Position numbers and translations under genes: made by a program. A stretch of 64,000 nt of DNA from Brevibacillus laterosporus DSM 25. GTDB lineage: Bacteria; Bacillota; Bacilli; Brevibacillales; Brevibacillaceae. The notes beneath the pieces are model-generated. The model was given only the letters and a program-made list of their open reading frames with translations. It made no database searches and was not told the origin of the DNA. Numbering within the stretch: the first letter of the stretch is position 1; every line of letters starts with the position of its first letter. Below, one piece after another: positions 27,327 to 36,990 of this stretch. The stretch covers positions 434,001 to 498,000 of the forward strand of contig NZ_CP017705.1 in NCBI RefSeq assembly GCF_002706795.1, read 5' to 3'.

Positions 27327-28116
27327 CTGTTTCCTCCCAATTCTTTATCATCTCTTTAATTTGATCAACATGCATACGAGCCGCTAGCTCTCCTAATTCC
27401 ACAATAGAATCTATTTGTGTAAACGACAAGCTACCAATGTGGCCTACATCTGGACGAATAACCAAATCTGCGGATAGCATCCGGTGGCGCAAAATCTCCC
27501 GTTCCATTACATCAATCGTCTGGGCAATCACATCAAAGATGGTTGACACTTTCATTTTAGTATCAAAATTGGCTACATCAATTGCCAAGACTAGATCAGC
27601 ACCCATTTCTTTCGTAACTGTTATCGGTACCCGATCAATAACACCACCATCCACCAGCATCCTGCCGTTTACCTGTTCTGGTACAAAAATTCCTGGCATA
27701 GCAATGCTGGAACGAACAGCGATATCCACCGGTCCCTCTGTAAAAACAACTCGCTCTCCCGTTTCTATATCTGTTGCTACGATTGCCAAGGGGATTTGTA
27801 GTTCTTCAATATTTTTGCCATGAGTCAATAAGCGAATGATTTCTTTTATCTTTTGACCGGCTACTAATCCCATATGAGGGACAACCAAATCTAGCCAGTG
27901 CTTGCGTTTTAGATTTATCGCCAATTTTTCCATCATGTCTGGTTTCATCCCATTGGCATAAAAGGCCCCTACCAAGCTCCCCATACTACTCCCTGCTATA
28001 TAATCAACAGGAATATCATGTTCTTCAAGTACTTTTAGGATGCCGATATGAGCAAAACCACGTGCACCACCAGCACCAAGTGCTAAACCAATGGTTGGTC
28101 GTTTCTTGTCTGTCAT
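27283..28116 (-). CDS. ylbK: Patatin-like phospholipase family protein (YlbK)
   Basis: 277 residues. A patatin-type acyl hydrolase: oxyanion loop GAGGARGFAHIGIL, nucleophile motif GSSMGS, and DGG within VDGGVIDRVPI. It has no signal peptide, so it is probably cytoplasmic. It overlaps ylbL by 44 bp out of frame, so their synthesis is likely linked. The substrate is unknown. Confidence 0.93.
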   Translation of the reverse strand: MTDKKRPTIGLALGAGGARGFAHIGILKVLEEHDIPVDYIAGSSMGSLVGAFYANGMKPDMMEKLAINLKRKHWLDLVVPHMGLVAGQKIKEIIRLLTHGKNIEELQIPLAIVATDIETGERVVFTEGPVDIAVRSSIAMPGIFVPEQVNGRMLVDGGVIDRVPITVTKEMGADLVLAIDVANFDTKMKVSTIFDVIAQTIDVMEREILRHRMLSADLVIRPDVGHIGSLSFTQIDSIVELGELAARMHVDQIKEMIKNWEETDAKRTSIERALKTN

Positions 28117-28249
28117 GAAAAAACGCCTCCTCCCCTCATCATATGAAAACAGCCCACTTCTCCATTCATTTTTTAGCTATAAGAGAAGATGAATAGTTTG
28201 TACCTTTCCAACGTAGACATGTACTAACGCTTACATCCGGGAGGGTTAT

Positions 28250-29467
28250 ATGTCGCATCGTTCTCCTTATCTCACAATTAGCTTGGCGATTTTGTCGCTC
28301 CTTTTGGTTTTCGTGCTTATTATTAATCCGGAGCCTTCCTTTCAAGCTGCTGTTCGCGGATTAAACATCTGGTGGGAAGTTGTCTTTCCTGCTCTTCTCC
28401 CTTTTATATTTGTATCGGAGGTTCTGATGGGAGTTGGTGTTGTTCATTTTATCGGGGTATTGCTGGAGCCACTGATGCGTCCTCTATTTAATGTACCTGG
28501 TACAGGAGGGTTCGTACTGACAATGGGGTTCTCTTCTGGCTATCCAGTCGCTGCCAATTTAACCACTCGATTACGGGAGAGAGGCCACATTACAAAAGTA
28601 GAAGGAGAGAGGCTCGTTACCTTTGCTACCACAGGAGATCCGCTATTTGTTATCGGAGCAGTAGCTGTTGGTTTTTTTAACAGCGAACAGCTTGGATATG
28701 TAATCGCCTTTACCCATTATAGTGCTGCTATCCTGCTTGGCATTCTCTATCGTATGTACTCCCCTGCTTCCTCCATTACAGCTACTTATGAAAAATCACA
28801 GCATCCCTTACTTTACCGGGCCTTACAAGCTATGCATCGCGCCCGAATCAGTGACAATCGTCCCTTTGGCAAGCTAATGGGAGATGCAGTGCAATCCGCT
28901 CTACAAACCTTGATGGTCGTCGGGGGGTTTATCATCATGTTCTCAGTCTTACTTCAAATGATGCAGACAGTTGGCATCACCAATTTATTAAACCGGATTC
29001 TCTTTTTACTATTGGGTCCCGTTGGATTTACGGATGCGATGGGTAAAGCTGGTTTGGCTGGGTTGTTTGAAGTAACAATGGGTGCCCAAAACACTAGTGA
29101 AATTCAGGATATCTCTATGATGACGAAAGCAGCTATTACGGCTGCCATCATATCTTGGGGTGGTCTAAGCGTCCATGCCCAAGTTGCAAGCATATTGAGC
29201 AAAACGGATATTAGTGTAAAGCCTTATCTCATCGGTCGAGCTATACACGCTACTTTAGCAGCTTTTTTAACTATCGTTTTCTGGAAGCCACTTACTATCA
29301 TTACTCAAAATGTAAATACGAGCATCCCAGCATTTTTACCTAGTGAACACTTACTACAAGCTAAGTCGTGGTGGTTAATCTTTTCACAAATGAGCACCAT
29401 TGCAGCTTGTATCGCAATCGTCTTATTTCTAATATGTTTCTTACTACACAAGCTATGGAAGCAATAA
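28250..29467 (+). CDS. ylbJ: Sporulation integral membrane protein YlbJ
   Basis: 405 residues, about nine hydrophobic segments, with the nucleoside-transporter-gate-like core GFSSGYPVAANLTTRLRERG. In B. subtilis ylbJ is expressed in the mother cell under SigE and is needed for spore cortex formation. GGGAGGG precedes the ATG. It is divergent from ylbK. Its presence supports a spore-forming host. Confidence 0.93.
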   Translation: MSHRSPYLTISLAILSLLLVFVLIINPEPSFQAAVRGLNIWWEVVFPALLPFIFVSEVLMGVGVVHFIGVLLEPLMRPLFNVPGTGGFVLTMGFSSGYPVAANLTTRLRERGHITKVEGERLVTFATTGDPLFVIGAVAVGFFNSEQLGYVIAFTHYSAAILLGILYRMYSPASSITATYEKSQHPLLYRALQAMHRARISDNRPFGKLMGDAVQSALQTLMVVGGFIIMFSVLLQMMQTVGITNLLNRILFLLLGPVGFTDAMGKAGLAGLFEVTMGAQNTSEIQDISMMTKAAITAAIISWGGLSVHAQVASILSKTDISVKPYLIGRAIHATLAAFLTIVFWKPLTIITQNVNTSIPAFLPSEHLLQAKSWWLIFSQMSTIAACIAIVLFLICFLLHKLWKQ

Positions 29468-29487
29468 TGTAACCTATCTTTAGGCAA

Positions 29488-29535
29488 ACACAAGGAAGGG
29501 TAAGAAACTCATGTTCCTTACCCATTTGTTTGTGC
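29488..29535. terminator. Bidirectional terminator between ylbJ and coaD
   Basis: GGGTAAG (29498-29504) / CTTACCC (29517-29523), extended by imperfect CACAAGGAA / TTTGTTTGTG pairing; the outer arms are A- and T-rich on both strands. It lies between the stops of the two convergent genes. Confidence 0.65.
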
Positions 29536-29559
29536 TTACCTTACTGGTTAGCAAAGTTT

Positions 29560-30622
<1,063 letters not shown>

Positions 30623-30748
30623 TTTCTCTTCACCTAACTTGTATACATATCCGTTGTCACACTTTTTTGTGAGACAGTAGTTTTCATACTACCATATAGG
30701 TAGGAAAAACGTAAAATTTCGCTACCGATAAAAAATATAAATCAGAAT

Positions 30749-30778
30749 GTATAAGTTACCAGTTTGCTGGTAAAAATG
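30749..30778 (+). promoter_or_regulatory. Possible SigF/SigG-type forespore promoter
   Basis: GTATA (30749-30753), 15-bp spacer, then GGTAAAAATG (30769-30778). This is close to the SigF pattern (GYWTA / GGNNANTNTR, one mismatch). It would start transcription near 30785, which gives a transcript of about 205 nt to the terminator at 30,990. The call rests on pattern reading only. Confidence 0.4.
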
Positions 30779-30784
30779 TGTTAC

Positions 30785-30990
30785 AAGCGATGCTATGGTG
30801 TCGCTGACAACCGCGGAGAAGACTTACGTTTCCCCATAAGCTCTTCCTCCGGTTTCTCCTCTCCCATAATTGAAGTCAGTTCAGTTGGCACCTCATGTAG
30901 ATAGGAGCATGATGGTGACAGGTTTCCCCGTGTGGAAACAGCTTGAATGACTGCCTCACTCTTCTTAAGAAGAAGTGGGGTATTTTTTTG
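30785..30990 (+). ncRNA. Putative CsfG-like forespore small RNA
   Basis: A region of about 205 nt with four hairpins and no convincing coding frame. Hairpin 1 is 30811-30852 (GGAGAAGACTTA pairs with TAAGCTCTTCCTCC with two bulges). Hairpin 2 is CACCTCATG / CATGATGGTG (30889-30917). Hairpin 3 is GTTTCC / GGAAAC (30922-30939). Hairpin 4 is the terminator. The motif GTTTCCCC occurs twice, in the loop of hairpin 1 and in hairpin 3. B. subtilis CsfG, a sporulation RNA of similar size conserved in spore formers, lies in the gap next to ylbH (rsmD), the same neighbour as here. Identity is inferred from position, size, structure and possible promoter. Confidence 0.55.
30953..30990 (+). terminator. 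Terminator of the putative CsfG RNA
   Basis: GCCTCACTCTTCTT / AAGAAGAAGTGGGG (one mismatch, one bulge) followed by TATTTTTTT. There is no gene upstream on this strand, which is what marks it as the end of a non-coding transcript. Confidence 0.8.
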
Positions 30991-31047
30991 TTCAAAACAG
31001 GGATATTAGTAAACGTCCCCATTCATAAAGAATATAAGGAGGCCAAC

Positions 31048-31191
31048 ATGGCTGCTAAAAATCCATCAGAACGTAAAATTAAAGCTTCTAAAGCTCAATC
31101 GCAAGCAGATCGCACTGGTGTTGGAATTGAACGTGCCCGTGATATGCAATCGCAAGCAGATCTTGCTGACGTCAAAAAGCATAACCAATAA
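31048..31191 (+). CDS. Small hydrophilic protein with SQAD repeats, unknown function
   Basis: 47 residues (MAAKNPSERKIKASKAQSQA and on). Two similar segments carry a SQAD motif (SQADRTGVGIERA and QSQADLADVKKHNQ). It is charged, with no cysteine, tryptophan or membrane segment. AAGGAGG lies 6 bases upstream of the ATG, so it is very likely translated. Size and composition recall minor small acid-soluble spore proteins, but I do not recognise a named family. It lies between the putative CsfG RNA and ku, and its downstream hairpin overlaps the ku ribosome-binding site. Confidence 0.75.
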   Translation: MAAKNPSERKIKASKAQSQADRTGVGIERARDMQSQADLADVKKHNQ

Positions 31192-31231
31192 TTATTATAG
31201 GCGTCCCAAAAGTTACATGCCAATACATCAT

Positions 31232-31271
31232 GCCTCCTTGTGGATACTATTTTTATAAGGAGGCGTTTTTT
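31232..31271 (+). promoter_or_regulatory. Terminator-like hairpin that contains the ku ribosome-binding site
   Basis: GCCTCCTT (31232-31239) / AAGGAGGC (31257-31264), perfect 8-bp stem, 17-nt loop, then GTTTTTT up to the ku ATG at 31272. The right arm is the AAGGAGG site of ku itself. The element looks like an intrinsic terminator for the upstream small gene and at the same time would hide the ku start from ribosomes. Confidence 0.8.
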
Positions 31272-32249
31272 ATGCACACCGTTTGGAAAGGTTCCATTAG
31301 TTTTGGTTTGGTCAACATCCCTGTGCGTATGTTTACAGCAACGGAAGATCGAGATATTCGGTTTCGTCAATTGCATAAGGAGTGCCACACGCCGATTCGG
31401 TACTCCAAGGTTTGCCCGACATGTGATCGTGAAGTAACTTCCGATGAAATCATAAAAGGATACGAATATGAAAAAGGTAATTTTGCTATGATTCAAGAGG
31501 AAGATTTAGACAAGATTGCCCCAGAAACAAAACGGGCTATTGAAATTGTCGATTTTGTTCAGTTGTCCGAAATCGACCCAATTTACTTTGATAAAAGCTA
31601 CTATCTCTCCCCACAGGAAACGGGAGAAAAAGCTTATTCCCTACTAAGAGTCGCTCTACAACAGACAGGTAAAATTGCAATCGCTAGAATCACTTTACGT
31701 AATAAAGAAAGCTTGGCCGTATTACGTATATACGAAAACGGTATGGTGTTAGAAACGATCTTTTATCCAGATGAGGTACGCTCTTTAGCTCAAGTACCAG
31801 CTCTCCCTCAAGCTGATGCCCCCTTAGTCGAGAGTGAGCTAGCTATGGCCATTCAATTAGTCGAAAGCATGTCTCGTCCCTTCCATCCTGAACATTACCA
31901 AGATACGTACCGACAACATTTACAAGAACTCATTCAGAAAAAGCTGGAAGGTAAAGAAGTGGCAACGGCTCCTTCCGCACCACGAGCCAATGTCATTGAT
32001 CTCATGCAGGCGTTAAAAGAAAGCTTGGCACAAGCTGAAACACCACCAGACTTGGCTACGAAAGAAACAAAAGAGAACCGTGACATAGTGGAACGTTATC
32101 CTGAACCACGCCCTATAGCTCAGAACCCCAAAAAGAAAGGTAGAGCATCTGCGACTACGGCTACAACAGAGCTGTCTCCTGATACCAGCTCAACTACCGT
32201 AACAAAAGCCCTACGACGCAAAAAAACACAAACACCGACTTCTAATTAA
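31272..32249 (+). CDS. ku: Ku protein for non-homologous end joining
   Basis: 325 residues from MHTVWKGSISFGLVNIPVRM. Bacterial Ku is a homodimer that encircles DNA ends and recruits LigD. The core beta-barrel carries the CPTCDREV zinc-like pair (C-X2-C), IEIVDFV and FDKSYYLSP motifs. The C-terminal tail (from about residue 240) is long, with many K, P, T and S, which in other Ku proteins helps bind DNA. The start was set by AAGGAGG 8 bases upstream. In B. subtilis ku and ligD are expressed in the forespore. Confidence 0.96.
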   Translation: MHTVWKGSISFGLVNIPVRMFTATEDRDIRFRQLHKECHTPIRYSKVCPTCDREVTSDEIIKGYEYEKGNFAMIQEEDLDKIAPETKRAIEIVDFVQLSEIDPIYFDKSYYLSPQETGEKAYSLLRVALQQTGKIAIARITLRNKESLAVLRIYENGMVLETIFYPDEVRSLAQVPALPQADAPLVESELAMAIQLVESMSRPFHPEHYQDTYRQHLQELIQKKLEGKEVATAPSAPRANVIDLMQALKESLAQAETPPDLATKETKENRDIVERYPEPRPIAQNPKKKGRASATTATTELSPDTSSTTVTKALRRKKTQTPTSN

Positions 32250-32252
32250 TAA

Positions 32253-32297
32253 CGAAAAAGCTGAGGGCTCAGCTGGTTGCTCTCAGCTTTTTCGTTT
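32253..32297. terminator. Bidirectional terminator between ku and gpx
   Basis: CGAAAAAGCTGAG (32253-32265) / CTCAGCTTTTTCG (32282-32294), perfect 13-bp arms, with U-rich ends for both strands. Confidence 0.85.
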
Positions 32298-32320
32298 TTA
32301 CTTTCTATTGACTATTATTT

Positions 32321-32878
32321 CTATAATAAATTCTTAATTGGGGTTTCCAAATCCATTGGCTCAATTGGCGACTCAAAACGGTCCACTACATTCCCTTCAC
32401 GATCCACTAAAAATTTTGTGAAATTCCATTTTATGGAGTCATCCATCAATGTCTCAGGAAACTTTTCTTGCAAAAACATATGTAAAAGCCGACCAGATGC
32501 CTGTGACTCATCAAAACCAGCAAACGGAATTTCCTGACATAGGTAGCGGAATAGTGGGCTCGCATTCGTTCCCTTTACATCCGTTTTTGCAAATACAGGG
32601 AATTTCACTCCATAATTTAACTCGCAAAACTGAGCAATTTCCTTGTTATTTCCTGGTTCTTGTTGCTCAAATTGATTGCAAGGAAATCCTAAAATTTCTA
32701 AGCCTTGGTCCTGGTAACGATCGTACAGCTTTTGTAAATCTGTATATTGAGGTGTAAAGCCACATTTGCTAGCTGTATTAACAATGAGTAAAACCTTACC
32801 TTTATAACGTTCTAATGACACTGTTTCCTCATTCATCGTTTGTACGGAAAAGTTAAATATGCTCAAACTCTTCACCAT
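32321..32878 (-). CDS. Glutathione-peroxidase-like thiol peroxidase
   Basis: 185 residues. It reduces peroxides; bacterial cysteine-type GPx proteins mostly use thioredoxin. The active cysteine lies in NTASKCGFTPQY, Gln and Trp are in FPCNQF and WNFTKF. Similar to B. subtilis BsaA but with a longer middle part. The start is unsure: GGAGAGG lies very close to the ATG at 32878 and at better distance from a GTG at 32875. It is convergent with ku. Confidence 0.93.
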   Translation of the reverse strand: MVKSLSIFNFSVQTMNEETVSLERYKGKVLLIVNTASKCGFTPQYTDLQKLYDRYQDQGLEILGFPCNQFEQQEPGNNKEIAQFCELNYGVKFPVFAKTDVKGTNASPLFRYLCQEIPFAGFDESQASGRLLHMFLQEKFPETLMDDSIKWNFTKFLVDREGNVVDRFESPIEPMDLETPIKNLL

Positions 32879-33028
32879 CCTCTCCATTACATTATAATCA
32901 TTCTAAATAAAATCTCGCAATTACTTTTGCACTTTGATACAGTTTTTTTGCATTTACAACGTAACATTGTTATGTTACGATCATTTACACAAAATAAAAT
33001 ATCATCCTTATATAAGGAGGTCACCCCG

Positions 33029-33670
33029 ATTAATCAGGAATTGCTTTCAAAAAAAGAATTGTTAGAGCAAACCGGAATCTCCTATGGTCAGCTTTACCGC
33101 TGGAAACGAAAAAATTTAATTCCCGAGGACTGGTTTATTCGTAAATCAACCTTTACAGGGCAAGAGACTTTTTTTCCTAAACAAGAAATCCTTCATCGAG
33201 TGAACAAAATTCTAAGCATGAAAGATGATCTGTCACTGGATGAATTGGCAGATATGTTCTCACCCATTCCCTTAAATCATTCAATCAGCCGGCAAAGCAT
33301 CCTTTCACGAAACATTGTTACACCAATTTCACTTCAGCTATATGAAGAATCTTTTGATCAACAGCAGGAATATCCTTTTGAAATAGTCCTATCCTTGTAC
33401 ACTGTTGATCAATTACTTCTCAGTGGTGAGTGTAGTCAGGAAGAAGCCAAAACCGTTCTACGTACCTATGCAGCTAACTATGCTTCCTTACAGGGAAAAG
33501 CTACTGAACTCATTCTCGTTAGAAAAATGGGCATGTCAATCTGTTTATTCACAATGTCCCCTGACGAAATATATTGGGAAGAGCATGCTCGAATTGTTGC
33601 ACGTCTTTCGCTTCCCGTTTTACTCGAAAATTTAAAACAAAAATGGGACATACTCAAGGAGGAGTTGTAA
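33029..33670 (+). CDS. YhbD-like HTH/MerR-type protein (DUF4004), apparent ATT start
   Basis: 213 residues. The N-terminus KKELLEQTGISYGQLYRWKRK and then NLIPEDWFIRKSTFTGQET matches B. subtilis YhbD, which sits before the bactofilins yhbE-yhbF. It reads as a winged HTH. The body shows no other known motif. The only good ribosome-binding site, AAGGAGG (33015-33020 region), lies 8 bases before ATT at 33029; the nearest in-frame ATG (about 32972) has no such site and would add residues absent in relatives. It abuts the bactofilin gene, so both are one operon. Confidence 0.82.
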   Translation: MNQELLSKKELLEQTGISYGQLYRWKRKNLIPEDWFIRKSTFTGQETFFPKQEILHRVNKILSMKDDLSLDELADMFSPIPLNHSISRQSILSRNIVTPISLQLYEESFDQQQEYPFEIVLSLYTVDQLLLSGECSQEEAKTVLRTYAANYASLQGKATELILVRKMGMSICLFTMSPDEIYWEEHARIVARLSLPVLLENLKQKWDILKEEL

Positions 33671-34393
33671 ATGGTAAAAAGAGAACCAGATGATCTCGTA
33701 ATCAATGGATCTATGAAAGTGCCTGGAGGAACATTTCATTCCGTCAAAATAGCAGGTAGTGCAAAAATAACGACTGATCTTGTATGTAGGGAATTTTCTT
33801 GCGCAGGGCACGCCACTGTGGATGGAGATGTAGAGTCCGAAACCTTCGTCGTACGAGGTAACTCCTCTATTCATGGAAACGTTGAAAGCCAAATCATGAA
33901 AATTAGTGGAAATACAAAAGTAAATGGTCAGATTAAAGGTCAAGAAATTAACATTGATGGTAGCATTCTCGTGGAAGGCTCTTGCCATGGGGAAGAGATG
34001 AGAGTACGTGGTTATACTAAAATTGCTGGTGATTGTGAAGCGGAGTCTTTTCAGACATATGGTTGCTTTCAAATCGACGGATTACTGAACGCTGGACGAA
34101 TTTATATTCAACCAAGTGGTGAATGCAGAGCAAAGGAAATAGGTGGAGAGCATATTGAAGTAAGACGAAAAGGCTCCTTCCTCCCTTCCCTACTTCGCCC
34201 GTTTTTTACCAACTGCCTAACTACGCATATTATTGAAGGTGACGATATTTATCTTGAAGATACCAAAGCAACCATTGTCCGAGGCAATCATATCACCTTG
34301 GGTCCTGGATGCGAAATTCAGCTAGTAGAATATAAAACTAGCCTTATTTGCGACGATAAAGCAACCGTGAAGGAAAAGGTACAACAACAATAA
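33671..34393 (+). CDS. Bactofilin-family polymer-forming protein
   Basis: 240 residues. A right-handed beta-helix with repeated short strands (VINGSMKVPGG, VKIAGSAKI, FVVRGNSSIHG, MKISGNTKVNG). Bactofilins polymerise without nucleotides into cytoskeletal filaments. B. subtilis BacE/BacF (YhbE/YhbF) are of this length and are needed for flagellar assembly. Here one copy is seen instead of two. The ATG follows the YhbD-like stop directly, with GGAGG 8 bases upstream. Confidence 0.88.
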   Translation: MVKREPDDLVINGSMKVPGGTFHSVKIAGSAKITTDLVCREFSCAGHATVDGDVESETFVVRGNSSIHGNVESQIMKISGNTKVNGQIKGQEINIDGSILVEGSCHGEEMRVRGYTKIAGDCEAESFQTYGCFQIDGLLNAGRIYIQPSGECRAKEIGGEHIEVRRKGSFLPSLLRPFFTNCLTTHIIEGDDIYLEDTKATIVRGNHITLGPGCEIQLVEYKTSLICDDKATVKEKVQQQ

Positions 34394-34449
34394 TATCTAT
34401 TAGAAAAGCGATCTGTATATCCAATCATCCCATTGTTACGAGGTGGCAT

Positions 34450-35388
34450 ATGAACCCAATCATTCCGTTTGAACCAACCATTTGTGAAAGCATTCCTCAA
34501 GGCTCTGAATGGATAGCCCAGATTAAATGGGACGGTGTTCGCATCTTAACTTATTTTGACGGTCAACAGGTGCAGCTTTTTAACAGAAGAAATAATGAAA
34601 GAACCTGGCACTATCCTGAAATCACAAATATCGCTACGTATTGTTCAGCCAGTTCCATTATTCTAGACGGTGAAGTAATTTCCCTTGGTTCTACAGGAAA
34701 GCCATCCTTTCATGAAGTAATGCGTAGAGACGGAATTCGTCGTCTTGAAAAAGTACCTCATGTACAATCCCAGGTGCCCATTACTTATATGATCTTTGAT
34801 ATCCTATTTGTTAATGGGGACTGGGTCAATCACCTCCCCCTCCGCGATCGGCTAGAACTGTTACAACAGTGGATCGAGCCTACCGAACATATTCAACTCG
34901 TAACCAGCCATCCCGACGGACAGGCGCTGTATAAGGTCGTGCAACAGCATCAACTAGAAGGGGTTGTATTAAAAGATCTAACGAGTAGCTACCTCATCAA
35001 TGGAAAAGATAAGCGTTGGCAAAAGAAAAAATATTACCGTGACCTACTTGCAGTTGTCGGCGGTGTTACGTTTCGCGATCAAGTAGTCAACTCCCTTCTT
35101 CTAGGTCTCTACACACCTGATGGTCACTTGAACTATATTGGTCATGCTGGTACAGGAAAACTGACAAACGCTGATTGGCTAGCATTAACACAATTTATCA
35201 AGCCACTCATTCAAAAACAAATGCCTTTCATAAATCGCCCTGTTCGCTATAAAGATGCTAGTTGGATTGCACCTGAACTAACTGTAAAAGTTCATTTTGC
35301 TGAGTGGACAGACGGTTTAACATTACGACAACCAAGTATTCAAGCCTTTGTCGAAGTACCTCCCCAGTCATGTCAGTTTGATTTATGA
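34450..35388 (+). CDS. ATP-dependent DNA ligase (LigD ligase domain, stand-alone)
   Basis: 312 residues. The adenylation motif KWDGVR gives the AMP-accepting Lys26. Motifs LDGEVI, FDILF, EGVVLKD and the OB-fold (WQKKKYYRDLLAVVGG then GHAGTGKL) follow. It corresponds to only the ligase part of LigD; the polymerase part is a separate gene at 37598. ATG with GAGGTGG upstream. It ends 6 bp inside the convergent MocR gene. Role: sealing Ku-bound breaks in NHEJ, inferred from the local Ku and polymerase genes. Confidence 0.92.
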   Translation: MNPIIPFEPTICESIPQGSEWIAQIKWDGVRILTYFDGQQVQLFNRRNNERTWHYPEITNIATYCSASSIILDGEVISLGSTGKPSFHEVMRRDGIRRLEKVPHVQSQVPITYMIFDILFVNGDWVNHLPLRDRLELLQQWIEPTEHIQLVTSHPDGQALYKVVQQHQLEGVVLKDLTSSYLINGKDKRWQKKKYYRDLLAVVGGVTFRDQVVNSLLLGLYTPDGHLNYIGHAGTGKLTNADWLALTQFIKPLIQKQMPFINRPVRYKDASWIAPELTVKVHFAEWTDGLTLRQPSIQAFVEVPPQSCQFDL

Positions 35389-36846
35389 TGGCTCGCTGGT
35401 GTATGATTCACTTCCCCACCAAGCTTTATATAGTGCTTCTATTCCTGGTGTTATCTCTTCGATTGGAATGGCACCAAAGCCTAACAGAAGTACAGGGTAC
35501 TCAGATGTTTCTGAGTTTTTTCGTTGTCCCCCATGTTGATAATACTGCTTGATGGAATAGACCTGACAGTCCTGTTTCCTAGCCCGTTGAATCAATTCAT
35601 CCTCTGTATAAGTTGTATGGATGCGAATCAAGATATGTAAACCAGCTTCACTCCCGATAATTTCGATATGCTCCCCCATTGTTTTCGTTAGCGTTTGAAG
35701 CAAAATGCGATGCTTTTTTGCATACAGATTTCGCATACGTCTGATGTGCCGAGTCCACTCCCCTTTTTGTAGGAACAAGGCAAGTGCATATTGAATCACT
35801 CTTGGAGCAGTCTGTAGATACTTTTTCCATATCTCCTGGTACTGGGTAACCAAGCTTTGAGGTAAGATCATGTAACTAATTCGCAGGGATGGCAATAACA
35901 CCTTAGAGGCTGTGCCAAAATAAATGATCCGCTCATTGTTATCTAACGCTTTCAAGGCTGGGATAGGCTTCGTGCCATAACGAAATTCTCCGTCGTAATC
36001 ATCTTCAATCAGATAAGCCCCCGTTTCGTTTGCCCAAGCAATTAATTGCAGTCGTCGCACAATAGACATGACCATCCCATAGGGGTATTGATGAGATGGA
36101 GTGACGTAGGCAATATCAGCCTTACTTGCCATCAATTGATCTAAGCGAATACCATCCTCATCCAACTGAATCGGTAGTACTGACATTTCATGTGAATGAA
36201 ATACATGACGCACCCGATCATACCCTGGATCTTCCATCGCTACGACAGATTTATCACGAAAGACAGTCTGGCATAATAAGCTTAATAGCTGTTGCGTTCC
36301 TGATCCGATAAAAATTTGCTCTGCTCCACATCTAATACCTCTGGCCTGATATACATACGTAACTAATGCCTCCCGCAACGGAGATTCGCCTTGATATTCA
36401 CCATATGCATCCGTTCGATCTAATTCGAATTGCATCGCTTCCTGCATGCAGGCTCTCCATTGTTTTAATGGAAATACATTTCCATCCACCTTACCATATA
36501 CAAAATCATATCGAGCAGGGGCTACTACATCATCTGGCTCATCCACCAACCTTGCGGAATGATCCACTACTTCCAGTGTCACATCCTTGGCCCACCCATC
36601 AGCCAATAAATCTTCCACATAATAGCCGCTTTTCTCTTTGCTTTTCACGTAGCCTTCGTCAAGTAATTGATGATAAGCTGCCTCTACTGTATTTCGACTC
36701 ACCTGCCACTCTTGGGCCATCTGTCTAATTGATAAAAGTTTACTCCCGGACACTAACCTATTATTTTCAATCTCAGTTTTAATGGCTTCATATAACCGCT
36801 GATACATTGGCTTTTTTTGTTGCATCTTTTTCTTGGTAGGAAACAC
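35383..36846 (-). CDS. MocR/PdxR-type GntR regulator with aminotransferase domain
   Basis: 487 residues. N-terminal GntR winged HTH (about 14-80: LLSIRQMAQEWQVSRNTVEA) joined to a fold-type I aminotransferase domain that binds PLP, with the Schiff-base lysine K315 in GTASKVLLPSLR and EDDYDGEFRY. MocR proteins usually regulate a divergent neighbour; here that is a PNPOx-like flavoprotein gene (36991). The start is GTG with GGGGGTG upstream. It could be PdxR (vitamin B6 control) or a specific local regulator; no pdxST is seen nearby. Confidence 0.9.
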   Translation of the reverse strand: MFPTKKKMQQKKPMYQRLYEAIKTEIENNRLVSGSKLLSIRQMAQEWQVSRNTVEAAYHQLLDEGYVKSKEKSGYYVEDLLADGWAKDVTLEVVDHSARLVDEPDDVVAPARYDFVYGKVDGNVFPLKQWRACMQEAMQFELDRTDAYGEYQGESPLREALVTYVYQARGIRCGAEQIFIGSGTQQLLSLLCQTVFRDKSVVAMEDPGYDRVRHVFHSHEMSVLPIQLDEDGIRLDQLMASKADIAYVTPSHQYPYGMVMSIVRRLQLIAWANETGAYLIEDDYDGEFRYGTKPIPALKALDNNERIIYFGTASKVLLPSLRISYMILPQSLVTQYQEIWKKYLQTAPRVIQYALALFLQKGEWTRHIRRMRNLYAKKHRILLQTLTKTMGEHIEIIGSEAGLHILIRIHTTYTEDELIQRARKQDCQVYSIKQYYQHGGQRKNSETSEYPVLLLGFGAIPIEEITPGIEALYKAWWGSESYTSEPS

Positions 36847-36990
36847 ATGGACACCCCCGAATACCAGCTAAATCTGTACCTATAATTAATTCTCATTTTG
36901 GCTCTATGAAAAGGGTCAGATTTTCACGACAATTATGAAGTAATCCAAATTGGTATGTCAAGAATTCTTTACTCAGTAGGAGGAAAAACC

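Noticed and set aside
30790-31000. Open minus-strand frame through the putative CsfG region (ends near 30,792)
   Set aside because: It lacks a start codon with a ribosome-binding site; the paired, bulged structure and the plus-strand terminator fit an RNA better.
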